Shown here piece by piece: positions 12,301-24,027 of a stretch of 64,000 bases of DNA. Below the pieces are notes generated by a model. That model saw only the letters and a program-made list of their open reading frames with translations. It ran no database searches and was not told the DNA's origin. The first letter of the stretch is position 1, and every line of letters begins with the position of its first letter. Both the position numbers and the translations under genes were made by a program. Origin of the DNA: Lolium rigidum (taxonomy: Eukaryota > Streptophyta > Magnoliopsida > Poales > Poaceae); contig NC_061508.1 of NCBI RefSeq assembly GCF_022539505.1, forward strand, positions 30,684,256-30,748,255. The letters are read 5' to 3'.

Positions 12301-12580
12301 TTGGATTCTTAAAGAATGTGTTGTTGTAAATCTAATTCCATTTGATCTAATCCATAGATCAAATCATCTCTACCCAAAACAAGGTTTTAGCAAAGATCAC
12401 AGTGAAGTTTATAGCGCTTGACTTGATGATCTACTTCAATTCTAGCAAGTCAAGTGAAACTTCGATGATCGTGGTAAGTTTCATTTGAAAGCGCGAAAAT
12501 CCCCCGGATTTTCTATGCATGAATGCAATGCACACTTTGGTGTTCTCTCATTTTGTTGCCTCTAAACCTGGGATATTACA
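6335..12580 (-). repeat. 3' LTR of the LARD-like element (left copy)
   Basis: 6246 bp, starting TGTGATGACCC and ending GGGATATTACA on the plus strand. It contains many AGGGTTT motifs, two copies of the hairpin CTTCAAAAG-AATAA-CTTTTGAAG (8079-8101 and 8174-8196) and a GC-rich block at about 9200-10200. A 123-codon plus-strand ORF at 9407-9778 recurs in the other LTR (18551-18922), but its C-terminus differs because of small indels, so I do not treat it as a gene. Confidence 0.93.
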
Positions 12581-12593
12581 GCCTCTCCCCCTT
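12581..12593 (-). other. Polypurine tract of the LARD-like element
   Basis: Read on the minus strand, AAGGGGGAGAGGC lies directly before the LTR start TGTAATATCC. This is where plus-strand DNA synthesis would be primed, and it sets the element's orientation. Confidence 0.8.
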
Positions 12594-15466
12594 AAACTAA
12601 ACTTCGTCCCGAAGTTCGAACGCTCTCATGTTTCGGAACGTGGAACTGACTTGAACAGATCACCATCCTTCAACTCCATGGTGATCACACTATATATATT
12701 TGAATATATCCCTTGTCTAGATCCTTCATGGAGTCTTCTAATGTCTGGCACTGATACTTTCTTCAATTCTATGATTTCTTCCAACACTCTAGGCTTATAG
12801 GCTTACTCTCCAAAGATGCTTGGATTAGGACATCTTATTTTGTTAATGGACTTTACTAATGGTTGTGGTGACATCTCCTTATTTGGGTACTCAAAGCTTG
12901 GTTCTACCAGCTGCGATACTCAAACCTTAATTTTAAAAGATTTATTTGAGGTAGGGTATTGTTTTCCCTTACTACCATAACGAAAGTAATGGTACTTGGT
13001 AAGGTATTACGATAGGCATGGTCCTGGTGGTTTAGTCCTACGAATGGATTAGACTCATTTAGTCCATCCAATCATGGCTTCTAGTTTAAAGCTAGTTATT
13101 TTCCTTTTGGTTTCTTTAGGTTCCATGAAAGGAATCTTTCTAATAGGCTTATGTTTTAGTATGGTCAAACTCCTTCGTATAGTATCTTCTTATGCTTTGA
13201 CTGTTCTCCGGTATCTTCTTCATCCAACTTCATTATCTTAGACTTACTTGGGTTCTTTTGGTTTCGAGTAATTACAGTTACCCACTCAAGTTAAGGTCTA
13301 ACCTTTACTTCCTCGAGATATGAACCTCGGCTTCTGGTCTGACATCCTCCTGAGAGTACTTTGGTATGGATACATCCCAACAACCTTATAAAATAAGATT
13401 GGACTTCCTCTCAGTTCAGACCTTTTTCTCCGTCTATCATACTCCAAATAATATCTTAATACTTCTTATTCAGCCTTCCTCTCCCCCTTGGAGTTTACTA
13501 ATGATCTTCAAACTTCCTTTCTTCTAATCATTAAACTCCAAGGTTAGGTAGTTGGTTTAAGTCTGGTTTATATTTTGTACTTTTCTAAAGTCTCACGAAG
13601 AATTCTTTGTGGTGTATCCACACAGTTGTGGGTATCCATTATGAATCCTCCGACTAAATATTTACCAACCACGAGATATCAGCTGTGAAGTACTAACTGC
13701 AGAATCCCCCTTTCTTTTAGGGTAAGGAAAAATATGTTCAGGCTGTGGGCTATCTGGTACCAGCTGCAGACTACCTCGTACCAGATGTGGCTTATTGGAT
13801 ACCAGTTGCGACTATGTTATGATTCTAGTCATTATCTACTTACCAGCTGTGGCTACTTACCTAGTTTTTGTTAAGATATACCTTACTTCACATACTTTCT
13901 CTTCATGATTATCCTGTATCAGCTGCGGTCATATGATGCCAGCTGCGACTTCACTTGTCTATTTTACTTTTTCTAAGGTTTGTTTTGCAAGAAAACCACT
14001 TGTTGATACTATGAAAATAGTATTGTAAGTGACTTCACTTGCATTCCCTTCTTCCCTAAGGAATATGGCTCCACTTCTACTGCTCCATATTCACTATTTT
14101 TTCTTGCTTTCATGATACTTCCATGTTGAAGTACTCCTTAATTAAGGATAAAAATGAGTTTTGATTGGTCCTTACTTCAGATTGTTGTGGTTGCTTCCCA
14201 CAATTTTTACTTCCTTTTTCAAGTGAACCCTCATCTTGTCTTCAAATCTTCATAATTCGTCACTTCCTCACACGAATACCTTTACCCTCTAGACCTATAA
14301 CATCAAGTAAGAGCTTGATATTGCAACATGCATTTGCATATCAAAGTCAAACTTCATGTATGGATCTAGTCAAACAATGAAAATCCAATAAAATCCAAGA
14401 AAATCTAGCTTTGTGCTTATAATACACATCCTTATATACCTGAATATAGTAGTTGGGTAAGACATCCCTAATCATCAGGTTCAGATGTGTAGTATATAAC
14501 ACCACATAAGATAGGTTTAGGTTGTGATACTTAGCACAAATACGTGACTTTCTACTATTTGTCTCAACATTTGTCTTAATTGCACATTTGCAATGAGACA
14601 ATCTTGAAACAAAATGGCTTGGGATAGTTGAAGTTAACTTAGTTTTCTCGGGAAGTACTAACAGAATAGTATACCATATATATCTGCTATTGAGGACTAA
14701 TTCCTATAATACAATTAGTTCTAACATGTCTACTCTAAACACATGATTGTTTAGAATATACCACCTCTAACTCTAGGATTTCTTTATGTGATATGCTCTA
14801 AATAAGCCTTCTTTAAATTAAGAATTATGGTTCTAACATTCTTGACACAGTTTATAGGATTTTAAGGCCTAAGCTTTCGAACTATTCCCTAAATCCTACT
14901 CCTTATCATCCTTTTGTTATCGTACTTATGATGTTCTACTCCATCATACCATGATTCTCAAGTGAATCATATATGAATACCTAGTTTATTATTGAAAGTA
15001 GACTCATGTAACTCCTATCACTCTTCCTTACCTCCTATGATTGACTCATCATAGACATATACTACCTTATATAACTTATCTACATTACTTAACATCGGTC
15101 ATTTGACATTTTAAATGACTCTTACTTAACCATAACTTGCATTGGTATACTTCTTCCAATAGGATATCTTCCTTGTGGTTGTATCCTCTCTTTGGACTAC
15201 CATGTAATGTATACCAACTGTGGTCTACTACCACCCATTATCTTAAGCTCCAATGGTGTTCTAGTTATTTGGAATGAAGCAAGATAACTAATTAACCTTA
15301 TTTAAGAAATATAGATAAGATTGACTCAAGTGTGTCAGGATTATTCTCAAGTGAATACCCATCTCAAGTCAAAATAATAGTTGGTTTAACTAAGACAACT
15401 TCCTATAGACACTACCAAACCTATAGGTCTCCTTTAAAGGGTTTTAATCCTAGGGTCAAAGCATTT

Positions 15467-15478
15467 GCTCCGATACCA
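15467..15478 (-). other. Primer-binding site, initiator tRNA-Met type
   Basis: The minus strand reads TGGTATCGGAGC two bases inside the LTR. The initiator-Met PBS used by many plant LTR elements is TGGTATCAGAGC, so one base differs. Confidence 0.85.
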
Positions 15479-15480
15479 GC

Positions 15481-18400
15481 TGTGATGACCCAGACGTACC
15501 ACTGCATGGTGTAGTACACAAGTCGTTGACATAACACAAGTGAAACACCGTTCCACTCATATTACATCTCTCAGAGTGGTACAACAGAAACATATGCGAG
15601 TCCAAGGTATGTCTATAGAAGTATACACAATCTGTTTACATAAGATCAACACAACCTCCTACTTTACAGTGAGGTAAAACTTCAAATAAAGCTCCAGAAG
15701 AACGACTCGTAGTCTATCTTATTGCTAACTCAAGATTATGAGTTACTTGGCTTGCTATAGAATTCTAACTACTTAGGTGCTAGGATTAGGGAAAGGTTCC
15801 CTTCTATTACTAGTCTAGGTTTCCATTATAGCTGATGCAGAAGTTGACTCCATTGACTTCTTTGATTGGATTCTTCATCTTGTTGCAGTTGACTCCTTTG
15901 TCTTTGAGTTCCACGGTAGTTTCTCCTTCGGTGCCTTGCTCTAAGAAGGGGGTTCAAACGAGATAGAATGAGTACGAGCGTACTCAGCAAGTTCATATTA
16001 GGAAATATGTGTATCATGCACTAGCTACAGCCATAGACCAAAAGTCATAGGCCAATGCAAGTTTTTGTAATCATTTCTTCCAAAGGTTTATTTTATTCTG
16101 AAAACTATGCCCGTCAGTCTTCACAGGTTGACCAGAACTTCGCGGAGTTCCTTTCCTGCCGCGTTCGCAGTTCCCTTCCCGGAACAGGGAGTGACAGTCA
16201 CAATTCAGTATCCTCTGCAGAGGTGCGTTACTTTTCCCATAAGAGACCTTATCCTTGTTGCCAACCAGGCGAATTCTTTCCCGTCCACACTTCCTTTGGT
16301 GTGAGGCCAGGTGTAAGATCCAAGTCCACACCGCCTTCTCCGCGACTGCAAACCCACCCTTTTGTCCGACCGTACACCTCCGGTAGACTTCCCCGATAAT
16401 ACGGCTTTACTCATGGTGTACTCCGGACAATCCCTCATAGATCGTTGAGCTTATCATCACTAATGGATGGGGATTTAAAAGGATTTCCCAACCTATTGCG
16501 GCGAGTGCCTCCAAGCACCCCACCAGCTCTCCGATCCGTTGGCGTGCGAAGGGAAAAGATACAGCTGACTTCCCAGAGCCATTATAGATCTTATGGTCAA
16601 CGCGATATGTACGGCGCTAGAATCACCGGACGGCATTGGTAATTAATCCTAGGGTGATATAACCCATGCAATGGAACCTCCACCATATCAACACATACCA
16701 TGGTTCCATTGCCCACCACATAGTCACATTCATAATTGTAAAATAATACTTTGCTTTTCAATGCATGAGTGATAAGTATAGTACTTTGCATATAGTTTGA
16801 TACAAATAATCAAATGACATGAGCAAGCGATGAACTTGCCTTTCTTGACCGCAAGATTATGCAGGCAAACGCTTCGATACGTGAGAACTCCAAATGCTGA
16901 AATACCATCATCGTCCGGTAAGGACAATGTTTAAAGAACTGGCAAAGATGCTATAATGCATAGTATGAGATGCAATCGTCCCACGCGTAACCCAACCTCG
17001 ATGATTTAGGATGTATGAGTTGTAAAGATTTCTTTAGGGTTGGTTGCACTTTTAGAATGGTTCTCAATTAAGGTTCTTATTAGGGTTTGGTTATATTAGC
17101 ATATACCAGTGATATAATACATCATAACAATCATTCACACTAATAATAGTGGTGGAATAATATGTAAAGAACAGTTGTCAATTTTAAGTTCTACGTAACA
17201 TGGTTGATGATTATTTATATTATACTTCAAAAGAATAACTTTTGAAGAACATGTTGTTTAAGAAATATTGAGTATTTCAAAGAAGGATTAGGGTTTCTAA
17301 GGTTTGATTGGTATTTGTACTTCAAAAGAATAACTTTTGAAGAACAGGTTAAAATAAGAATATGAACTACTATATATAGGTGCTATGGCTTTCTAGGGTT
17401 TACTATTGGATTCATATTTGCTTTACCAAATAATCTCTAATAGTTTCTAAGCTAAGTGGTCTATCATTTCCTAAGTAAGGTTTAGTTGGATAGGAACATG
17501 TGATGTGATTTGCTACACAAAGTTGATACTAGGGTTTATCATTATGGTTCTACTAGGGTTTAATGATTGAGGTTGATCTTAATGGTATGGTATATAGGAG
17601 TGGTGATCAATGGTACTAATTCAATTAACAAGTTAGGGTTTATACCTAAGTGATACTAGTGCGTCATGTAGGTTTTAATTAAGAATAGGAACATCAAATG
17701 ATAATCTCATGTGACTTGGTTTTATGCTAGTGGATCATGTCTTGTATTTGTTGGTCACATAATATGGTTCTCTATGTAAAGGAAATTCACATGATCACAT
17801 ACAATAATGGGATCCAGATTCTAACTTATAATAAAATTAGGGTTTCTAAATTATGATCCAATTCTTAAAGTAATACTTGGTACTAGAATTAATGGGATTA
17901 AGTACTTGGAATAAAGTTATTAATAATTTTAACATGCTATTAATTAAAATAATTACTAGTTAGGGTTTATGAATTACCACTAATATTTAAGTTAATGCAA
18001 ATATGATAGATAAAATTAATCCTAACATTTTACTTAGTTACTGAATAGTTAAAATTTAATTTTTTACACTTAACAATTTATTGAATTCAAATTGTATTTT
18101 AAATAATTGAAATGGCATAATTAATAAGGTTAAAAATAAGTGAATTTTTATTTTGACACACATTTTTGTTTTATATTTTATTTGAATAGAGTTTATTTTT
18201 GTGAACATTTTGATATATTATTCATAATTTTCTGAGTTGATATGAATTTTCTAGAATTTTGCAAAGTCTCAGCAATTTACTGGAATTTGAAATAAATGGA
18301 AATTACTAAACATACCGGTTCGCTCTACACACACATAGACAGACATGTGGGTCCTGTGCCAGGTCACCTGCCTCGTTGGCGGTTGATCGGGTCCAAACGT

Positions 18401-21400
18401 TCATCGGGTCCCACCGCCACGTCGACATCACCGGCGGCTTGACGCCGGTGAGTCAGAGCGCGATGGCGACGCCGATTTTAGGCTCCCCGAGATGCACGGC
18501 TAGTACTAATCGACTCCTCTTGATCTACTGAACACGATGGTGGTGTTGATTTGGCGAATAGTTCACCGGAACATCACCGGAGAATGAGCCCGCGGCGGAG
18601 CAAGTCCGGTGAGATCTCGAAAGCGAGCTACAGACGACGAGATGATGCAAATAAGAGGTCTACAGATGCGCAATCATACCGTGATGCTGATGGTGTGATC
18701 GGTGAGGTGGATCGTGGACGGAATCGAGCACGAACTCGCCGATACCGCCACAGTACACCGAAAGGGAATTACAAAATTGGCTTGATCCTGAGCTCCCCTA
18801 GGACGATTGGCTCCACCATGATGATCCTTGAGTCCAGGCGCTTCGAACGAGCTACTGTACGGAGCTTGGGGTGGTCTCCTCCGTCGACTCGTCCTCGACG
18901 CCGGCGACGAGTGAGTGGATAGTGGTGAGGGATTGAGAGGATTAGGGAGTGAATGAAGGAGCGGAGATGAACAAGGACATCATGGAGGTTCTGTAGGTGG
19001 TTTTATAGGCCACGACGAGGTCGGAATCGTCACTTCACCGACGGCGACCGCCGGGATGCAATGGCGATGGTGAAGTGAGCTAGGGCGTGAATCTTGATGC
19101 TTCTGGATAGGCTCGGACGCAGAAAGGATTGGGCGAGGTTCTGAGGAACTCATTGACGTCCGGCGGCGTCCTTATCCTCGTCGAGGACGTGGCCAAGCTC
19201 CTCCTCTGTGCTGTCGACGCCGGAGAAGAAGACGACGCCCCTTTTCTTCTGTTCGATACCGATTCGCTGCGTGGGCTGGTATTGGGGTGGCTTGGGCCGA
19301 GTTGATGGGCTAGCGTGGAGATGGTGGTTGGGCTGCTGCGGTTGCTGGAGGTCCACCAGGGTAAGTCCTCCTCTCTTTTATTTTCCTTTTCATTTTCTGT
19401 TTTGAATTTTGTTATTTGAATTCAATTCTGATTTCTATTTTGTTTTGCAGGTTCTAACTTATTTGAATATCATAACAATTTGATAATGTTACTCACTCGT
19501 ATTGTTTTGTTTTCAAACAACCATTTTATAATTGATTAATTTTGTGTTCTTATGAGACATAATCCAAAATTCAAAATAGTTATGAATTTAGGGTTCATTT
19601 AAATTGCTTTTTAATTTAAGAATCAAATTTGTTTAAATGGTTTGGAATTTAGAATATGTGCAAGGTGAACATGTTATAATTTCCTAGTGCTTAACCATAG
19701 TGATTATGCACATATAGTTCAATTATGGATAGGGTTTAACAAATGGTAAAGAGGTTGGAATTGTGTCATGATTGTATGTGAAGAATTATTTCTATGGTTT
19801 TTAAGAAGATGGTTAAGAAAGTTCTATAATCACTAATCTGGTTTTAGTAAACTTTAGCTTGAACTAATTAAGATGGATCCTATGTTTATAATTAGCAATA
19901 CATTTGCTAATGATGGTTTAATTTATAGAACACTACTTCATTTGGTCTACTAGGATGGAAAAGTAGGGTTTAATATTTTATGTGAAGTGATTCCTATGTG
20001 AAAGGGTTTAGGGTTTTGCATACTCTTCATTAAATTGCAATATAAGTAGGCATGAGGCATGGCAGGGTTCTTTTCATGATCCCAAGTGGTACTTGGATTC
20101 AAATGTGGTCTAGGGTTTTTATTTGGGATTACCCATAGGATACACAAGCCATAAGTGGTATAAGTATAAGCTTTGATTATGTTTTATTGGCTAGCTAGGG
20201 TTACTCCTCCATACAAGGCATGAGGATTGGTCTGGGGTTAACTACTAGTGATATACTTATTATTTTATGTGATAGATGAGATCTAGTAATCATATGGTTT
20301 AACTTATCATCTAGGTCTACAAGATATGATCATGCATTAGACAAGATTCACTCATTCCTCACTAATCCCTCTTTAATATTCCTCTCATCACACCCATCCT
20401 AGATTCTTAGGGTTTATAATTAATACCAAGTTGTGATGATTATGGAATTGGTTTTCTAAGGTATTGTTATTGGAATAGGGTTCTCACTTCCAAGATTAAA
20501 TATTGACTTGAACAACTAAGATTAGTACTACTCTAGTATTCTTGTATGAACATGGCTATGATTAGTATTATAACTTCTCTCACTTCTCAATGTCTTGGAA
20601 TATCCTAAGGTCCTACTCAAGAGATGATGATATGATCCTGTAAATATATGGTCTGCCTAGGAATACTACCTTGGTATCTTATGTAGCTTGTTCTTCTGGA
20701 ATTCTGATAAACCTGCATCTTGTGGTATGCCTCCACCTCCTAGCTTCTTCATCTTGATCCTAGCTAATTAACATGGAAGGTCTCAAGTGTTTGGTTTCCT
20801 TGTAGCATGGTACAAGATGTCCAAATGGATGAAGGGTATGGCTCTATTTATAGGCTTGGGCAAACTCTAGTATCATGCCACATAGGTGGTGACTCTTGTG
20901 TTGGTTTGATGAGTAAGGTGCTTGGTTGTCATGCCCTCATCCATAGCAATTCTTTGAGCATGAGGTGGCAAAGCTTGGAAAGCAAGTCATGTAGATATTT
21001 TCATCCCACATGGCATAGAGATTATCCTCTCATATGATTTATTCTTGGATAGCCAAGTGGAATTTGTCACTAGATATCTTGTGGATGGTTTTATTATTGT
21101 TGATGAGTCACTATATTATATTTGATTGGATTTATATTATAATATTGGTGAAAAAGTTAATGTTGAGGGTTATTTCTCAAGTTTGGATAGTTGGGTTTGA
21201 TTTCATAAAGGCATGATTATATGAGTTTCAAAATACTCATAGTTAGTTTTATTCAAATTGTTTGAACTATAATTCGTAATGTAAATGGATTTAGTTTTAT
21301 GATATTCCATATACTTAATAAGTTATGATTTAAATGAGAATGTGGGGCTTTTAAGCACTTTAGACCCTGTGGTTTACCTTATTTATAAGTGAATTAAATA

Positions 21401-21726
21401 ACACACAAAGGTAGTTGCTAACTTTTAAGTGTTAATAAGTTAGAGTTGGATTCTTAAAGAATGTGTTGTTGTAAATCTAATTCCATTTGATCTAATCCAT
21501 AGATCAAATCATCTCTACCCAAAACAAGGTTTTAGCAAAGATCACGAGTGAAGTTTATAGCGCTTGACTTGATGATCTACTTCAATTCCAGCAAGTCAAG
21601 TGAAACTTCAGTGACTGTGGTAAGTTTCATTTGAAAGCGCGAAAATCCCCCGGATTTTCTATGCATGAATGCAATGCACACTTTGGTGTTCTCTCATTTT
21701 GTTGCCTCTAAACCTGGGATATTACA
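15481..21726 (-). repeat. 5' LTR of the LARD-like element (right copy)
   Basis: Same length as the left LTR (6246 bp) and nearly identical. Many of the differences seen are at CAG/CTG or CGG/CCG sites, including several CAG-to-CGAG changes (for example 16500-16505, 18907-18911 and 21544-21548). As the 5' LTR on the minus strand it should hold the promoter. The paired hairpins are conserved (from about 17224 and 17317). Confidence 0.93.
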
Positions 21727-21796
21727 CACCATGCCGAGGTTCCCTCCACTTCGAGCTTATATCTTTGCAAGTACAAAACAAACTGTTTGCTCTGAC

Positions 21797-22785
21797 GGGC
21801 AATTTCTATTGAGCACATAGCGAAACAAATCCGAAATATATAGCCTCCACATCATATAGAAGATGTGTCTTGGTGAAAGTGTGCAAGGGAGTAAGGCAAC
21901 ATTGAAAGGTTAAGGATTACGGAACAATAGACACTCGTATGTTCACATCCGGAAGAACATTCAATGCAAACAAGCACCTTCGCAGACTTCAATAGCCAAC
22001 TGCAAAACCAGAAATGAATCGGCAAGCCCGAGCCAGGAGAAGTCGCTGAGGACCACCTCCTCAGTCTTCTTGGTGGAGCGCTTGATGTCAGTATCCGCGA
22101 TGCGGAGGACAAACTTCCCGCTTCTAGAGCGCGCGATAATGTGGTTGTATAACCTGGTGCGTAGTTAGCCGTCAGGGCTCCTCGCCTCCTCGTCGGTGCG
22201 GGACATCCAGCCCTCGCATCGAATTCGGGTGCCCCACTGCATGCGGTAGAAAATGTGAGGAGGCGAAAGTGTTCTACTCGATGGCGGGTTTACCGCTCCA
22301 CTCGTCGGAGGCGGGGGGTTGAAGCGGAGGATCCTGGGAAAGTCCTCGCCGTCCACGGTCTTGAATCTCCTGCAGCTCCAACATGAACTGCGAGATCATG
22401 ACCGGATCACCAGTATGATCTTAAGGTCCCGCTCGGGGTGCGCAGCACGCGGCGTGGCAGCGACCGTGATGTAGGAGCACAGCATGAGCCCTCACGGCAG
22501 CTCCATGGCCCGGAACTAGGCGCCGGTGAGCATGATCGTGTGCGGAGACCTGCTCCCCTCCTCCTTCTCCTCGACGATTTGTGAGGACGGCAAAAACGCG
22601 GGCCCCGACGGCAACCTTACAGAGGGAGTTGCCGGAGCGGGAGTAGTTGAGGCGGCCGAGGTGAACCCTAGACTCAGGAGAAAGCAGAAAGAAGAAAGAG
22701 AGAAGGGTTGGGTTACGGGCAGGCGGGTCCGATGAAAAGGCCTGCCAGTGAGCCGGTGCTCAGCGCCTTTGTTATACCGGCGCAC
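21797..22785 (-). pseudogene. Glutamyl-tRNA synthetase relic, copy 1
   Basis: On the minus strand, 22164-22024 reads as 47 residues containing ARSRSGKFVLRIADTD and TKKTEEVVLSDFSWLGL. This matches the catalytic-core region of bacterial/organellar-type glutamyl-tRNA synthetase, usually ARSKGGKFVLRIEDTD and SEEAVLxDLxWLGLD. The glutamate of the IEDTD core is replaced by alanine. No HIGH-type motif precedes it and no rest of the enzyme follows: a splice-acceptor-like TTCTGGTTTTGCAG comes next. Upstream (22170-22730) are minus-strand frames broken by stops. Too short and decayed to work; same structure in copy 2 at 49731-50765. Confidence 0.65.
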
Positions 22786-22801
22786 CGAATGGCAACGGTA
22801 T

Positions 22802-22804
22802 TAA
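22802..22804. other. Empty target site TAA (Harbinger insertion in copy 2)
   Basis: Copy 1 reads GGTATTAACTTATTTAGATA here. Copy 2 has ATTAA, then a 6.5-kb insertion, then TAACTTATTTAG. A single TAA in copy 1 is therefore the unoccupied site. Confidence 0.85.
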
Positions 22805-23272
22805 CTTATTTAGATAATTGGCAGCAATTTCTCCTAGCTAGGCCCATCCACCAGTCGTGGAGACCCTGAGGCCTGACAACGTGAGGAGGCCGTAGCATAG
22901 TAAACATTAAAATCAAAGGTCATATGTATATGCAATTTCACATACCAAACCTCAGGGAGCAAAATATCTTCTAAAATCTGTGGTTTGCACCATGCTGATC
23001 AAGTTCATACGTGTATGCAATTTCTTAAATGGTATTAAGATGTGCCATTCTAAAAGAATCAATAATAGGCAACATAAAATTAGAACAAACCAAAACGAAT
23101 GAAGAAGTGCTGACAGAATGATTACACTATCAACCACCAACGATCAAAATCGATGTCACTTTACAACTCTTTCGATCCGACTAACTAGTGAATTAGATAA
23201 TGTAAATTTACAGCTTCACCGGGGCGATGTGGATAGCGTTGAAACGACGAGAAAACACGGCAGGGTGCAGAT

Positions 23273-23763
23273 TTACTCGAAGGCCCACTGGTTCTCCCTG
23301 CGGATCTCCTCCTCCTCCTCTGCGGTGAAGTCGTTCTTGATGTTGAACGTCTTGCGGATCTCCTCGGGTGTCTTGCCCTTGATCATGTCGGCGACGGTCT
23401 GGCAGGTGAGGTCGAGCAGGCCCTTGATGTTGAGGTAGTTGGCGGCGAGGATGAGGTCGAAGAGCGTGGCCTGGTCGACCTTGACGAACTCGGCGTCCCA
23501 GTTCTTGAGGTCCTCGGCGGGGGGCGGGGCGGGAGCTCCGTCCGCCGCCGCGGCGCCGTCGGCCGCCTGGACGTGCTTGCTGCAGTACTCGATGACCTTG
23601 GAGAGGATCTTGGCGTTGACGTTGGGGAGGGGATGCCGTTGTCGGCGCAGTCGTCCTCGATCATGTGGCGGATCGTCTGCGACTCCATCGCCACCGCCTC
23701 GTCCACCTCGAACTGCTCGCCGTCCGAGGACTTGAGCGTGATCTTCTTGTCCTCGGCCGCCAT
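23273..23763 (-). pseudogene. SKP1-like gene, copy 1, frameshifted
   Basis: SKP1 bridges cullin 1 and F-box proteins in SCF ubiquitin ligases. Here the N-terminal BTB/POZ-like part starts [20 protein letters not shown] and the C-terminal helices end RRENQWAFE, as in plant SKP1. One base is missing near 23630 compared with copy 2, within the codons for NGIPLPNVN, so the two halves lie in different frames. The linker before the C-terminal domain is slightly longer than in copy 2 and Ala/Pro-rich. The 5' flank is shared with copy 2. The gap could be a true mutation or a sequence error; if it is an error this would be an intact gene of about 163 residues. Confidence 0.85.
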
Positions 23764-24027
23764 GGGTGGTGGGTTGAGGTTGGGGATCGGCGGCGGATTT
23801 GGGGACAAACGAAATCCTAGCGAGGCGGCTGCGGACGACAGAGACTTCTGATTTTCTGAAGGCAGAGGACCCGGGTCCCCGATGGCTTAAGTAGAAGGAT
23901 TTTCCCCTCAGAAACAAAAAAGACTAGTAATCGGATGCAGATATTTTGTTTGTTTCCGATCGGGACTAGCATCGTAGGATCGGTTCTACTATCTGAACTC
24001 CATCCGGATACGATTTTTGTTTTCTAA

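Larger units (their letters stand above)
12581..15480 (-). other. Non-coding interior of the LARD-like element
   Basis: About 2.9 kb without any ORF resembling a retrotransposon protein. A motif close to TACCAGCTGTGG or TACCAGCTGCGA recurs many times, clustered at about 13670-13960, and resembles the PBS/LTR junction at 15472-15490. Such interiors in LARDs may carry packaging signals; this is inference. Confidence 0.8.
6335..21726 (-). mobile_element. LARD-like LTR retrotransposon with 6.2-kb LTRs
   Basis: Two direct repeats of exactly 6246 bp (6335-12580 and 15481-21726) flank a 2900-bp interior. The outer ends are TG...CA and both flanks carry the 5-bp duplication CACCA (6330-6334 and 21727-21731), so this is one insertion, not a tandem duplication. 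A primer-binding site next to the right LTR and a purine tract next to the left LTR show that it reads on the minus strand. The interior has no gag, protease, RT or integrase, so it must use proteins made elsewhere. Barley Sukkula is a known large retrotransposon derivative of this kind; whether this is that family is inference. Confidence 0.93.

Noticed and set aside
6335..21726. A 6.2-kb direct tandem duplication of chromosomal DNA
   Set aside because: The repeats end TG...CA, are flanked outside by CACCA on both sides, and have a PBS and purine tract inside, so they are LTRs of one retrotransposon.
23439..23851. Plus-strand ORFs opposite the SKP1-like gene (also 57968-58447)
   Set aside because: They are antisense shadows of the SKP1 coding sequence.
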